Part shown: positions 28,306 through 35,208 of the stretch, in pieces
How positions within the stretch are numbered: the stretch's first letter is position 1
How the letters are laid out: each line of letters begins with the position of its first letter
NCBI RefSeq assembly: GCF_026723825.1
Contig: NZ_CP113519.1
Coordinates: 124,001 to 188,000 of the forward strand
DNA from: Pseudomonas sp. GOM7
Lineage (GTDB): Bacteria; Pseudomonadota; Gammaproteobacteria; Pseudomonadales; Pseudomonadaceae
Reading direction: 5' to 3'
DNA: 64,000 bases
Position numbers and translations under genes: made by a program
The notes under the pieces: generated by a model
Told to the model about the DNA's origin: nothing
Seen by the model: only the letters and a program-made list of their open reading frames with translations
Database searches by the model: none

Positions 28306-28350
28306 GTGCAAAATGCACGTGATCTGATTCATGCATCTTGCAAAGTGCAT
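28306..28350 (+). promoter_or_regulatory. Paired upstream activator-type palindromes
   Basis: GTGCA-AAA-TGCAC (28306-28318, perfect) and TTGCAAAGTGCAT (28338-28350) are centred 32 bp apart, about -130 and -98 from the predicted sigma-54 start. A longer hairpin ATCTGAT...ATCAGAT (28322-28359) encloses the second site. Same geometry as at 1816-1859 and 32258-32300. Confidence 0.65.
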
Positions 28351-28381
28351 GGATCAGATGCCCTGGGTCATGATGTAATTC

Positions 28382-28432
28382 TTTGATTTGTAAGGATTTT
28401 ATCTGCATTTTTGGATTGGCATGAGCGCTGCA
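28382..28432 (+). promoter_or_regulatory. Sigma-54 promoter with TTTGATTT block
   Basis: TGGCATG-AGCG-CTGCA (28417-28432) keeps the GG-N10-GC core with two mismatches to consensus. TTTGATTTGTAAGG (28382-28395) lies 35 bp upstream. The segment TAATTCTTTGATT (28377-28389) fits the IHF consensus on the minus strand. It reads into the secreted 100-aa protein gene. Confidence 0.75.
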
Positions 28433-28479
28433 ACTGACAGTCGTGTAAGCCCCGACTGATCTGCTGATGGAGAAGCGTC

Positions 28480-28782
28480 ATGTACCTCGTCCGACTGAGC
28501 CTGTTCTGCGCCGCTGCATGCCTGATCAACGGGGCTTACGCCAAAGATTTCTCGGATGCCTTGGGTGCCAGTGCCAAGACGGCCGAATTTACCGTGGCTA
28601 CCCCGCAGGTACGCGACTATCGCGTCGGCGCGATGCAGGGCGATACCGCTGAGTTGAAGCGACAGGCAGCGCAAGGTATCGGCGACGACGCCCGCTGGCT
28701 GCGCATTTCCGATCAGCGTGGCAGCGCCGTCGTCAAGCGCGAGCCCCGTCCGGTTTCCAGCGGCCCGCGCTGGGTGTTCTGA
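28480..28782 (+). CDS. Small exported protein, unrecognised
   Basis: The 100-aa product has a signal peptide (about 1-21, ending AYA-KD). The mature part is polar, with no cysteine, no known domain, and a basic C-terminal tail (VVKREPRPVSSGPRWVF). GGAG (28470-28473) precedes the start. It is transcribed from the sigma-54 promoter at 28417 together with the small membrane protein 17 bp downstream. Function unknown; a periplasmic stress or envelope role is suggested only by the company it keeps. Confidence 0.7.
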   Translation: MYLVRLSLFCAAACLINGAYAKDFSDALGASAKTAEFTVATPQVRDYRVGAMQGDTAELKRQAAQGIGDDARWLRISDQRGSAVVKREPRPVSSGPRWVF

Positions 28783-28799
28783 GCGACAAGGAGCCCCTC

Positions 28800-28985
28800 A
28801 TGTCCAGAAGTGCTGTCGTCCTGCTGATCATGACCCTCGCGAGCCTCGCTGCCCTGTGGCTGAGCCCCGAGCTGGAGGCCAACCTGGCCTTGCTGCTCAA
28901 ATGCGCCAGCGGCGCCTTCGGCCTGGGCTTTTTCGTCGCCCTGATGGCCGGCCGACGCATCAAGTTCGACCCGGTTCTGCGCTGA
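28800..28985 (+). CDS. Small membrane protein, unrecognised
   Basis: The 61-aa product has two predicted helices (about 4-22 and 28-50) and a basic cytoplasmic tail (GRRIKFDPVLR). AAGGAG (28788-28793) fits the start. It forms a pair with the upstream exported protein and ends at a bidirectional terminator shared with kinB. No known family is recognised. Confidence 0.7.
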   Translation: MSRSAVVLLIMTLASLAALWLSPELEANLALLLKCASGAFGLGFFVALMAGRRIKFDPVLR

Positions 28986-28995
28986 ACTGATTCAG

Positions 28996-29028
28996 ACGAA
29001 AAACGCCGCGAAGATTCGCGGCGTTTTG
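28996..29028. terminator. Bidirectional terminator
   Basis: AAAACGCCGCGAA (29000-29012) pairs with TTCGCGGCGTTTT (29015-29027). A- and T-runs on both sides serve the rightward small-protein pair and the leftward kinB gene. Confidence 0.9.
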
Positions 29029-29044
29029 CTGTGTGTGACAAATG

Positions 29045-30844
29045 TCAGATCGGCAGGCTGAAGCTGAAGGTGGCGCCTTCGCCGGGGCGTGAGCGCACCT
29101 CGAGGCGGCCCTTGTGCAACTGCACGATCTCCCGCGACAGCGCCAGCCCCAGGCCGGCGCCGCCCTTGCGCCGACCAACCTGTACGAAGGGCTCGAAGAC
29201 CCGCCCCTGCTGCTCGAAGGGAATGCCTTCCCCTTCGTCCTTGACGCTGACGACCACCTGCTCACCGCTGCGTTGCGCCAGCAACTGCACCTTGTCGCCC
29301 GAGTTGCTGTGGCGCAGTGCATTGCTCAGCAGGTTGTCGAGCACGCGTTGAATCTGCCCGGCATCCAGGCAGAGGTGCGGTAGCCCATCCTGCAGGGAAC
29401 AGCTCAGATCCACGCCACGTTCGCTGGCCTTTTCGCTGAAGCGTTCGCAGCTCTGCTCGATCATCGCGGCCAGGTCGCAGGGGTGGCGCTGCAAGGTCTG
29501 CAGACCATTCTGATAGCGCGAGAAGTTGAGCAGATCGTCGATCAGTTGCACCAGGCGATGCATTTCCTCGTCGACGGTGCGCATCAGCTCCTGTTCACGC
29601 CCGCCCGCTGGCAGCGGCAGGCGTTCGCGTAACAGGCTGAAGGCCATGTGCATGCCGGTGATCGGCGTGCGCAGCTCATGTGAGGCGCGCAGTACGAACT
29701 CGTTGCGCACCCGCTCGAAGGCGCGTTGCTTGGTGACGTCGCGCAGCACCATCACCGCCCCCACGCTGCCGCCCTCAGGTAGTTGTACCGGCGTCAGCGA
29801 CCAGGCCAGCAGGCGCGCCTCGCCGTTGCGGTCGATCTGCAGATCGGCGGGCGCTTCGCGTAGCAGCTCGCCAGCCAGTACCTGCTGTAGCGCTTCGTCC
29901 ACTGCATGGCCGGGCAACAAGGGGCCGATGGGTTGGTGCTGAATGTCGGCGTGCCACGACAACTGACGCAGCGCCACCGGATTGGCGTGCTCGATGCGGC
30001 CCTTGGCATCGAGGATGATCAGACCGTCATCGATGCTGTCGAGCACGGCCTTGAGGCGGCCTTCGCTGTTACGTAGCTGGTACAGGTTGCTGGAATGGTA
30101 TTGGCGCAGGGCCTCGGTCATCAGGCCGAAGCGTCGGCTCAGCAGGGCCAGCTCGAACACAGGCGACACCGGCAGCACCACGTCGTACTGACCCTTGCCG
30201 ACCCTGTCGGCGGCGCGTACCAGCAGGTCGATCGGTGCACCGAAACGGCGAGCGATGCCGTTGGCGGTGAGCACGCCGATCACCAACACCGACAGCCCCA
30301 TGAAGGTGAGCAGCGCGGCGAGCAGTTGCGAACTCTCGCGGCCCTGTCGTTCGGCTTCGCTGACCTGCAGGACGACCTTGTTCTGCTCCTGCAGAAGGTG
30401 GTTGCGCAGGTGCTGGAAGGCCTCGATGAAGGGCTGGTAACCGGCGAGGTTGTGCGGTGTCTGCCCGGCGGGGGTACCGGCCTCGGCGGCCTGTTCCATC
30501 AGCGCATAGAGCCTGGCGCTTTCTTCCAGCCCGTGCACGTAATCCTCTTGCAGGTTCTTGCCGGCAAGCCCTTCGGCGAGAGTCTCGCGAAAGGTTCGGC
30601 GGATGTTTGCCAGCGCCTGCGGATCGGGTTTCTGATCGATCAGAATGACCAGCTCGTCGCCCAGGTACTGGCGCAGTTTCTGGCCGATCTGCGCAGCCTT
30701 GAAGCTGTACTGGATCAGGGTGCTCTGGCTGCTGGCGACCTGGGTCACGCTGTACAGCCCCAGCAGCAGCCCGAGCAAGGCCACGGTGATCAGCGCGGAG
30801 ATGCTCAGGAACAGACGGGTGCGAAGCTTCATCGACAGCTTCAT
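29045..30844 (-). CDS. kinB: Sensor histidine kinase KinB
   Basis: Inner-membrane kinase/phosphatase partner of AlgB. The 599-aa protein has a first helix (11-33), a periplasmic helical domain, a second helix (about 174-196), HAMP (196-250) and a PAS domain (about 258-370; LDSIDDGLIILDAKGRIEHANPV). HisKA with His389 in RASHELRTP and a C-terminal HATPase domain follow. Order, length and many blocks (MKLRTRLFLSISALITV, FVQVGRRKGGAGLGLALSREI) match Pseudomonas KinB. The start is placed at 30844; MKLRTR at 30832 is an alternative. It lies 13 bp after algB on the same strand. Confidence 0.93.
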   Translation of the reverse strand: MKLSMKLRTRLFLSISALITVALLGLLLGLYSVTQVASSQSTLIQYSFKAAQIGQKLRQYLGDELVILIDQKPDPQALANIRRTFRETLAEGLAGKNLQEDYVHGLEESARLYALMEQAAEAGTPAGQTPHNLAGYQPFIEAFQHLRNHLLQEQNKVVLQVSEAERQGRESSQLLAALLTFMGLSVLVIGVLTANGIARRFGAPIDLLVRAADRVGKGQYDVVLPVSPVFELALLSRRFGLMTEALRQYHSSNLYQLRNSEGRLKAVLDSIDDGLIILDAKGRIEHANPVALRQLSWHADIQHQPIGPLLPGHAVDEALQQVLAGELLREAPADLQIDRNGEARLLAWSLTPVQLPEGGSVGAVMVLRDVTKQRAFERVRNEFVLRASHELRTPITGMHMAFSLLRERLPLPAGGREQELMRTVDEEMHRLVQLIDDLLNFSRYQNGLQTLQRHPCDLAAMIEQSCERFSEKASERGVDLSCSLQDGLPHLCLDAGQIQRVLDNLLSNALRHSNSGDKVQLLAQRSGEQVVVSVKDEGEGIPFEQQGRVFEPFVQVGRRKGGAGLGLALSREIVQLHKGRLEVRSRPGEGATFSFSLPI

Positions 30845-30857
30845 GGGGTTTTCGCGC

Positions 30858-32210
30858 TCACAGGTTGTATTGCTTGCGTTTGCGATAGAGGGTCGAGGCA
30901 TCGATACCCAGGGTCTTGGCCGCCATGTCGAGGGTATTGCTGCTGGCCAGTACCGCGGCGATATGCGCCTTCTCCAGCTCCTCGAGGCTCATCGGTGCGC
31001 CTATTCGCACGGCACCTGCTGGGGCTTCCGGGCTACCACCCAGGCCCAGGTGGGCGACCTCCACCGACTCCTGTTGGCAGATGATGCTGGCGCGCTCGAT
31101 GACGTTGCGCAGTTCGCGGATGTTGCCCGGCCAGTGATAGGCCTGCAGCGCCGCTACCGCCTCGGGGCTGAAGGCACAGGCCGGACGGCCGTAATCGCTG
31201 ACGAAGCGGGCGAGAAAGCGCTCGGCCAAGGACAACACGTCCTCGTGGCGTTCACGCAGTGGCGGCAGCTTGAGGGTGATGACGTTGAGGCGGTAGAGCA
31301 GATCCTCGCGGAAGCGCCCCGCACGTACCATCTCGTCGAGATCCAGATTGGTGGCGGCGACGATGCGCACGTCGGCGCGGCGGGTCACCGGGTCGCCGAC
31401 GCGCTCGTACTCCTTGTCCTGGATGAAGCGCAGCAGCTTGGGTTGCAGCGCCAGGGGAAAGTCACCGATCTCGTCGAGGAACAGGGTGCCGCCATCGGCC
31501 TGGCTGACCCGGCCCTGGGTGCTCTCGCTGGCGCCGGTGAAGGAGCCCTTGGCATGGCCGAACAACTCGCTTTCCATCAGCTCGGCGGTCAGCGACGGGC
31601 AGTTGATGGTCACGCAGGTGCGTTTGGCGCGGCGGCTCCAGCCGTGGATGGCGCGGGCCAGTTCGCCCTTGCCGGTGCCGGATTCGCCGAGGATGAGAAT
31701 GTTGGCATCGGTGCTGGCGACCTGCCGGGCGGTTTCCAGAATCGCCATCATCGCCGGGCTGTGCGAATCGAGGCCGTCCTTGGGCTGGCGTACCTCGCCT
31801 TCCAGCGCTTCCAGGCGTGCCGCCAGGGCGCGGACTTCCAGTTGCTTGGCGGCGGCCAGGCGCAGTTGATCGGGCGAACAGGGTTTGACCAGATAATCGG
31901 CGGCACCGGCCTGGATGGCATCGACGGCGGTGTCCACGGCCGAATGCGCGGTGACGATCACCACGCGCATCCAGGGCGCCTGCACGCGCATCTGCGCCAA
32001 TAGCTCCAGGCCGTTGTCCTCGCCCAGGCGCAGGTCGAGGAAGCACAGGTCGAACACCTGGCGTTGCAGCAGGGCCTCGGCTTGCGCGGTGCTGCTGGCC
32101 CCCGCCACTTCATAACCTTCATCCTCCAGGCAGTAGCGGAAGGTGCGCAGGATCGCGGCTTCGTCATCCACCAACAGGATGCGTCCGCCGATCTGTCCTG
32201 AATCTGCCAT
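30858..32210 (-). CDS. algB: NtrC-family response regulator AlgB
   Basis: Sigma-54-type activator known in P. aeruginosa to control alginate, virulence and quorum-sensing genes. The 450-aa protein has a receiver (phosphoacceptor Asp59 in CFLDLRLGEDNG), an AAA+ domain (Walker A GESGTGKG at 175-182) and a C-terminal helix-turn-helix (AAKTLGIDASTLYRKRKQYNL). The sigma-54 contact loop reads GSFTGA (222-227) instead of GAFTGA. The start at 32210 (MADSGQ) has GGAG 6 nt upstream. Near-identity to AlgB in the receiver makes the call firm. It lies between two sigma-54 promoters of shared design. Confidence 0.95.
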   Translation of the reverse strand: MADSGQIGGRILLVDDEAAILRTFRYCLEDEGYEVAGASSTAQAEALLQRQVFDLCFLDLRLGEDNGLELLAQMRVQAPWMRVVIVTAHSAVDTAVDAIQAGAADYLVKPCSPDQLRLAAAKQLEVRALAARLEALEGEVRQPKDGLDSHSPAMMAILETARQVASTDANILILGESGTGKGELARAIHGWSRRAKRTCVTINCPSLTAELMESELFGHAKGSFTGASESTQGRVSQADGGTLFLDEIGDFPLALQPKLLRFIQDKEYERVGDPVTRRADVRIVAATNLDLDEMVRAGRFREDLLYRLNVITLKLPPLRERHEDVLSLAERFLARFVSDYGRPACAFSPEAVAALQAYHWPGNIRELRNVIERASIICQQESVEVAHLGLGGSPEAPAGAVRIGAPMSLEELEKAHIAAVLASSNTLDMAAKTLGIDASTLYRKRKQYNL

Positions 32211-32257
32211 GTCATGCTCCATATGCGGGTATGTTGCAGCTTAGTTAGGGAAAAACC

Positions 32258-32300
32258 GTGCAAGTTGCAAGGCAGGTGCAAATCAATCCTGCAGGCTGCA
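32258..32300. promoter_or_regulatory. Paired upstream activator-type palindromes in the algB-BON gap
   Basis: GTGCAAGTTGCAA (32258-32270) and CTGCAGGCTGCAT (32289-32301) both have a TGCA-N3-TGCA core and are centred 31 bp apart. They lie about -129 and -98 from the rightward sigma-54 start. They also lie 48-92 bp upstream of the algB start codon, so the same sites could give autoregulation. Confidence 0.65.
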
Positions 32301-32332
32301 TGCCGGCCTTTTGCTATTATTTTTCATATCTA

Positions 32333-32383
32333 TTTGATTTATAAGGTATTTATTTAAAATTTCGGGCTGGCATAGCAGTTGCG
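32333..32383 (+). promoter_or_regulatory. Sigma-54 promoter with TTTGATTT block
   Basis: TGGCATA-GCAG-TTGC (32368-32382) matches the -24/-12 consensus closely with GG-N10-GC. TTTGATTTATAAGG (32333-32346) lies 35 bp upstream, as at the other two promoters. It reads into the triple-BON gene. Confidence 0.8.
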
Positions 32384-32418
32384 AGGAAGAAAATATCTTT
32401 TTCGTACAGGAGTCAGTC

Positions 32419-33249
32419 ATGCCACGCTTCAAACCTCTGCTGCCAACCGTCACCCTGGCCCTGGTGCTCGGCACCCTGCCATGGGTCGGTCATGCCGCCG
32501 AGAACGGGCTGGAGCAGCAACTGGTTGGCGCACGCCAGGAAGGCTCGATCTGGACGGCATTCGCCCTCAATCGCCATCTCAATCCGTTCAAGCTCGACAT
32601 CGAAGTCGACGACGGCCGGGTCACGCTCAGTGGGCGGGTGGAGAGCGAGGTACAGAAGGAGTTGGCCGAGCAGGTGGCGATGAGCGTCGAAGGTATCAAG
32701 TCGGTGGACAACCGCATCGAGGTTGACCCCCAGGTCGCCGAGGATAACCCACCCGGTATGGTGCAACGCCTGGAAGACGCCACCCTGGCGGCCACGGTGA
32801 AGTCCAAGTTGTTGTGGAACAGCAACACGCGCGGCCTGGACATCCAGGTGCGCAGCGAGAATGGCGCCATCACTCTCAGTGGCCAAGCCCATACCGCAGT
32901 GGCCAAGGAGCTGGCCGGTGAGCTGGCGGCCAATACCGACGGCGTGCGCGAGGTCTTCAACCACCTCAGCATCAGCACCGCCGACAGCACCAGCAGCGAA
33001 GTGCAGACGGCGGTGCAGGAGGCCCGCGAAGACATCAGCGACGCCTGGATCACCAGCAAGGTTAAGGCCAGCTTCCTCTATAGCCGCAACCTCGACGGCC
33101 TGAACATCGAGGTGGGCACCCAGGACGGTCTGGTCACCCTGCGCGGCAAGGTGCTGAGCAACGCCGAGAAGCGTATGGCAATGGACATCGCCCGCAACAT
33201 TCGTGGCGTCCGCGGTGTGGATGCCGATGCCCTGCTGGTGAGTGGCTGA
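32419..33249 (+). CDS. Periplasmic protein with three BON domains (OsmY-like)
   Basis: The 276-aa product has a signal peptide (about 1-26, ending GHA-AE) and three BON modules, at about 40-105 (IEVDDGRVTLSGRVESEVQ), 118-185 (IQVRSENGAITLSGQAHT) and 208-275 (IEVGTQDGLVTLRGKVLS). BON proteins such as OsmY bind envelope phospholipid or protein surfaces and are induced by osmotic stress; OsmY has two modules. AGGAG precedes the start. It is driven by the sigma-54 promoter at 32368, with a DUF2383 gene 62 bp downstream. Confidence 0.9.
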   Translation: MPRFKPLLPTVTLALVLGTLPWVGHAAENGLEQQLVGARQEGSIWTAFALNRHLNPFKLDIEVDDGRVTLSGRVESEVQKELAEQVAMSVEGIKSVDNRIEVDPQVAEDNPPGMVQRLEDATLAATVKSKLLWNSNTRGLDIQVRSENGAITLSGQAHTAVAKELAGELAANTDGVREVFNHLSISTADSTSSEVQTAVQEAREDISDAWITSKVKASFLYSRNLDGLNIEVGTQDGLVTLRGKVLSNAEKRMAMDIARNIRGVRGVDADALLVSG

Positions 33250-33311
33250 GCCCGGTGGGCCGTCTTCGCGGCCCTACATTCACATGAGTCCCATCGCCAA
33301 GGAGAACCTCC

Positions 33312-33746
33312 ATGAGCAGCAAGACCGCACAACTGAACGAACTGATCGAGATCACCCGTGACGGCAAGCGCTTCTACGAGCATGCCCACGACGAGGTGAA
33401 GGATATTCGCCTGCAGGCCCTGTTCCGTGACATGGTGCGCGCCAAGACCCAGGTGATCGATGCGCTGGCGGTCAAGGTGGCCGCCAACCAGAGCGAGCCG
33501 GCCAGCGGCGGCACCCTGATGGGCAAGCTGCGCCAGGTCTACGCCGATACCCGCGCGACCCTGGCCAAGGATGAAGACGCCGCCTACGTCGCCCAACTGG
33601 AAGAAGCCGAGGATCGCATCCTGCATGCCTTCGAGGACGCCCTGGAAAGCGCCGAGGAGGATGTGCGCGTGCTGCTGGCCGTGGAAATGCCCAAGGTACG
33701 GGCCTGCCATGACCGGATGCGGGCGCTGAAGGACGAGATGTCCTGA
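33312..33746 (+). CDS. PA2169/DUF2383-family four-helix-bundle protein
   Basis: The 144-aa protein is all-helical and acidic with no signal peptide (LNELIEITRDGKRFYEHAHDEV, LRLQALFRDMVRAK-like and QLEEAEDRILHAFEDAL segments). It fits the PA2169/DUF2383 ferritin-like bundle family. Function is not established; members are often stress-induced. AAGGAGAA lies before the start. It follows the BON gene by 62 bp and may share its sigma-54 promoter. Confidence 0.82.
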   Translation: MSSKTAQLNELIEITRDGKRFYEHAHDEVKDIRLQALFRDMVRAKTQVIDALAVKVAANQSEPASGGTLMGKLRQVYADTRATLAKDEDAAYVAQLEEAEDRILHAFEDALESAEEDVRVLLAVEMPKVRACHDRMRALKDEMS

Positions 33747-33826
33747 CTTCTTTCTGAGCCAGCCCTGCCTTCGAGCCCCCTGCGCAATGCGTTGGGGGCT
33801 TGCTTCGTTTAGGGGGATGCTTGATT

Positions 33827-33865
33827 GGCGAAACCAAAAACACATCAGCAAAAACGCGGCAATTC
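33827..33865 (+). repeat. Fragment of the 13-kb dispersed repeat
   Basis: GGCGAAACCAAAAACACATC and the following AGCAAAAACGCGGCAATTC match 13465-13501 almost base for base, in the same orientation. The rest of the repeat is not found here. Confidence 0.7.
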
Positions 33866-33977
33866 TGAACGGCCCCCGAAAATCCGCACAAGGCTGTCCG
33901 CTATCAATACTGCCCCCACGACGCCACGAACGAACCTTTCCCTGCATCAGCGCACGAAACCGACGTCGTTCATCTAA

Positions 33978-33995
33978 CTGTCACATTCCTTTCAT
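33978..33995 (+). promoter_or_regulatory. Pho box of pstS
   Basis: CTGTCAC-ATTC-CTTTCAT has two 7-bp direct repeats with an 11-bp period, matching the PhoB consensus with few changes, 70 bp upstream of the pstS start. It predicts induction on phosphate starvation. Confidence 0.8.
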
Positions 33996-34064
33996 AGAGT
34001 GTTCACGCGGCCTGCTGATACTTGGGCCCGTTCCATCCAACACTAATCCTGCTAGGAGCAAGGC

Positions 34065-35033
34065 ATGAAACTGAAGCGTTTGATGGCGGCCCTGACGTTC
34101 GCCGCTACCGGCGTAGGCGCCGTAACCGCAATGGCTGCCATCGACCCGGCTCTGCCGACCTATGAAAAGACTTCCGGTGTATCGGGCAACCTGTCCAGCG
34201 TCGGTTCCGATACCCTGGCCAACCTGATGACCCTGTGGGCAGAGGATTACAAGAAGCTCTACCCCAACGTGAACATCCAGATTCAGGCCGCTGGCTCCTC
34301 CACCGCGCCACCCGCTCTGACCGAAGGTACCTCCAACCTCGGCCCGATGAGCCGCATGATGAAGGACAACGAGCTGCAGGCCTTCGAGGAAAAATACGGC
34401 TACAAGCCGACCGCCATCCCGGTCGCCATCGACGCCCTGGCCGTGTTCGTGCACAAGGACAACCCGATCAAGCAACTGACCATGCAGCAGGTCGATGCCA
34501 TCTTCTCCAGCACCCGTCTGTGCGGTGAAGCCAAGGAAATCAAGACCTGGGGTGACGCTGGCCTGACTGGCGAGTGGACGAGCAAGCCGATCCAGCTATT
34601 CGGTCGTAACTCGGTATCCGGCACCTACGGCTACTTCAAGGAAGAAGCCCTGTGCAAAGGTGACTTCAAGTCCAACGTCAACGAGCAGCCGGGTTCGGCT
34701 TCCGTCGTACAGTCGATCTCCAGCACCGTCAACGCCATCGGCTACTCGGGCATCGGTTACCGTACTGCCAGCGTCCGCGCCGTACCCCTGGTGAACAAGA
34801 AGGGTGAGGTCGAGGAAGCCAGCGAAGCCAACGCCCTGGCTGGCAAGTACCCGCTGTCGCGCTTCCTGTACGTCTACGTCAACAAGGCGCCGAACAAGCC
34901 GCTCGATCCGCTGGAAGCGGAGTTCGTGAAGCTGGTGCTGTCCAAGCAGGGTCAGGAAGTCGTGGTCAAGGATGGCTACATCCCGCTGCCGGCCAAAGTG
35001 GCTGAGAAGACCAAGAAGGAACTGGGCCTCTAA
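34065..35033 (+). CDS. pstS: Phosphate ABC transporter binding protein PstS
   Basis: Periplasmic high-affinity orthophosphate receptor of the Pst system. The 322-aa product has a signal peptide (about 1-24) and the phosphate-binding segments [22 protein letters not shown], and [19 protein letters not shown]. It belongs to the Pseudomonas-type PstS, closely resembling the P. aeruginosa pst-operon protein. Its own Pho box lies upstream, and a strong hairpin plus a second Pho box separate it from pstC. Confidence 0.95.
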   Translation: MKLKRLMAALTFAATGVGAVTAMAAIDPALPTYEKTSGVSGNLSSVGSDTLANLMTLWAEDYKKLYPNVNIQIQAAGSSTAPPALTEGTSNLGPMSRMMKDNELQAFEEKYGYKPTAIPVAIDALAVFVHKDNPIKQLTMQQVDAIFSSTRLCGEAKEIKTWGDAGLTGEWTSKPIQLFGRNSVSGTYGYFKEEALCKGDFKSNVNEQPGSASVVQSISSTVNAIGYSGIGYRTASVRAVPLVNKKGEVEEASEANALAGKYPLSRFLYVYVNKAPNKPLDPLEAEFVKLVLSKQGQEVVVKDGYIPLPAKVAEKTKKELGL

Positions 35034-35074
35034 TAGCCCCGTTGGAGCGCAGGTCTCTGCACCATGCGCTCCGC

Positions 35075-35112
35075 ACGACACGCCCGCGAATCTTGCGATT
35101 CGTGGGCGTCGT
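35075..35112 (+). terminator. Strong hairpin between pstS and pstC
   Basis: ACGACACGCCCGCGAATC (35075-35092) pairs with GATTCGTGGGCGTCGT (35097-35112), with one small bulge. A preceding GGAGCGCA/TGCGCTCC hairpin spans 35044-35072. There is no long T-run, so it may attenuate read-through or protect pstS mRNA rather than fully terminate. Confidence 0.6.
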
Positions 35113-35124
35113 CACGTCACCATG

Positions 35125-35142
35125 CTGTAATTTTTCTGTCAT
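35125..35142 (+). promoter_or_regulatory. Pho box of pstC
   Basis: CTGTAAT-TTTT-CTGTCAT is a near-perfect PhoB site, 67 bp upstream of the pstC start. It gives pstCAB-phoU a PhoB-controlled promoter independent of pstS. Confidence 0.88.
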
Positions 35143-35208
35143 ACAAGCCCGATAGATTGAAGCACCTCACATTATGCGGGCTGTGTCCGCCGTGCCCGAG
35201 ACCTCCTC

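Larger units (their letters stand above)
33747..34064. other. 318-bp intergenic region before pstS
   Basis: No credible gene. It holds a fragment of the dispersed repeat (33827-33865) and the pstS Pho box (33978-33995). Confidence 0.75.

Noticed and set aside
33787..34068. Open frame upstream of pstS
   Set aside because: Covers the repeat fragment and the pstS Pho box, with no domain or ribosome site.
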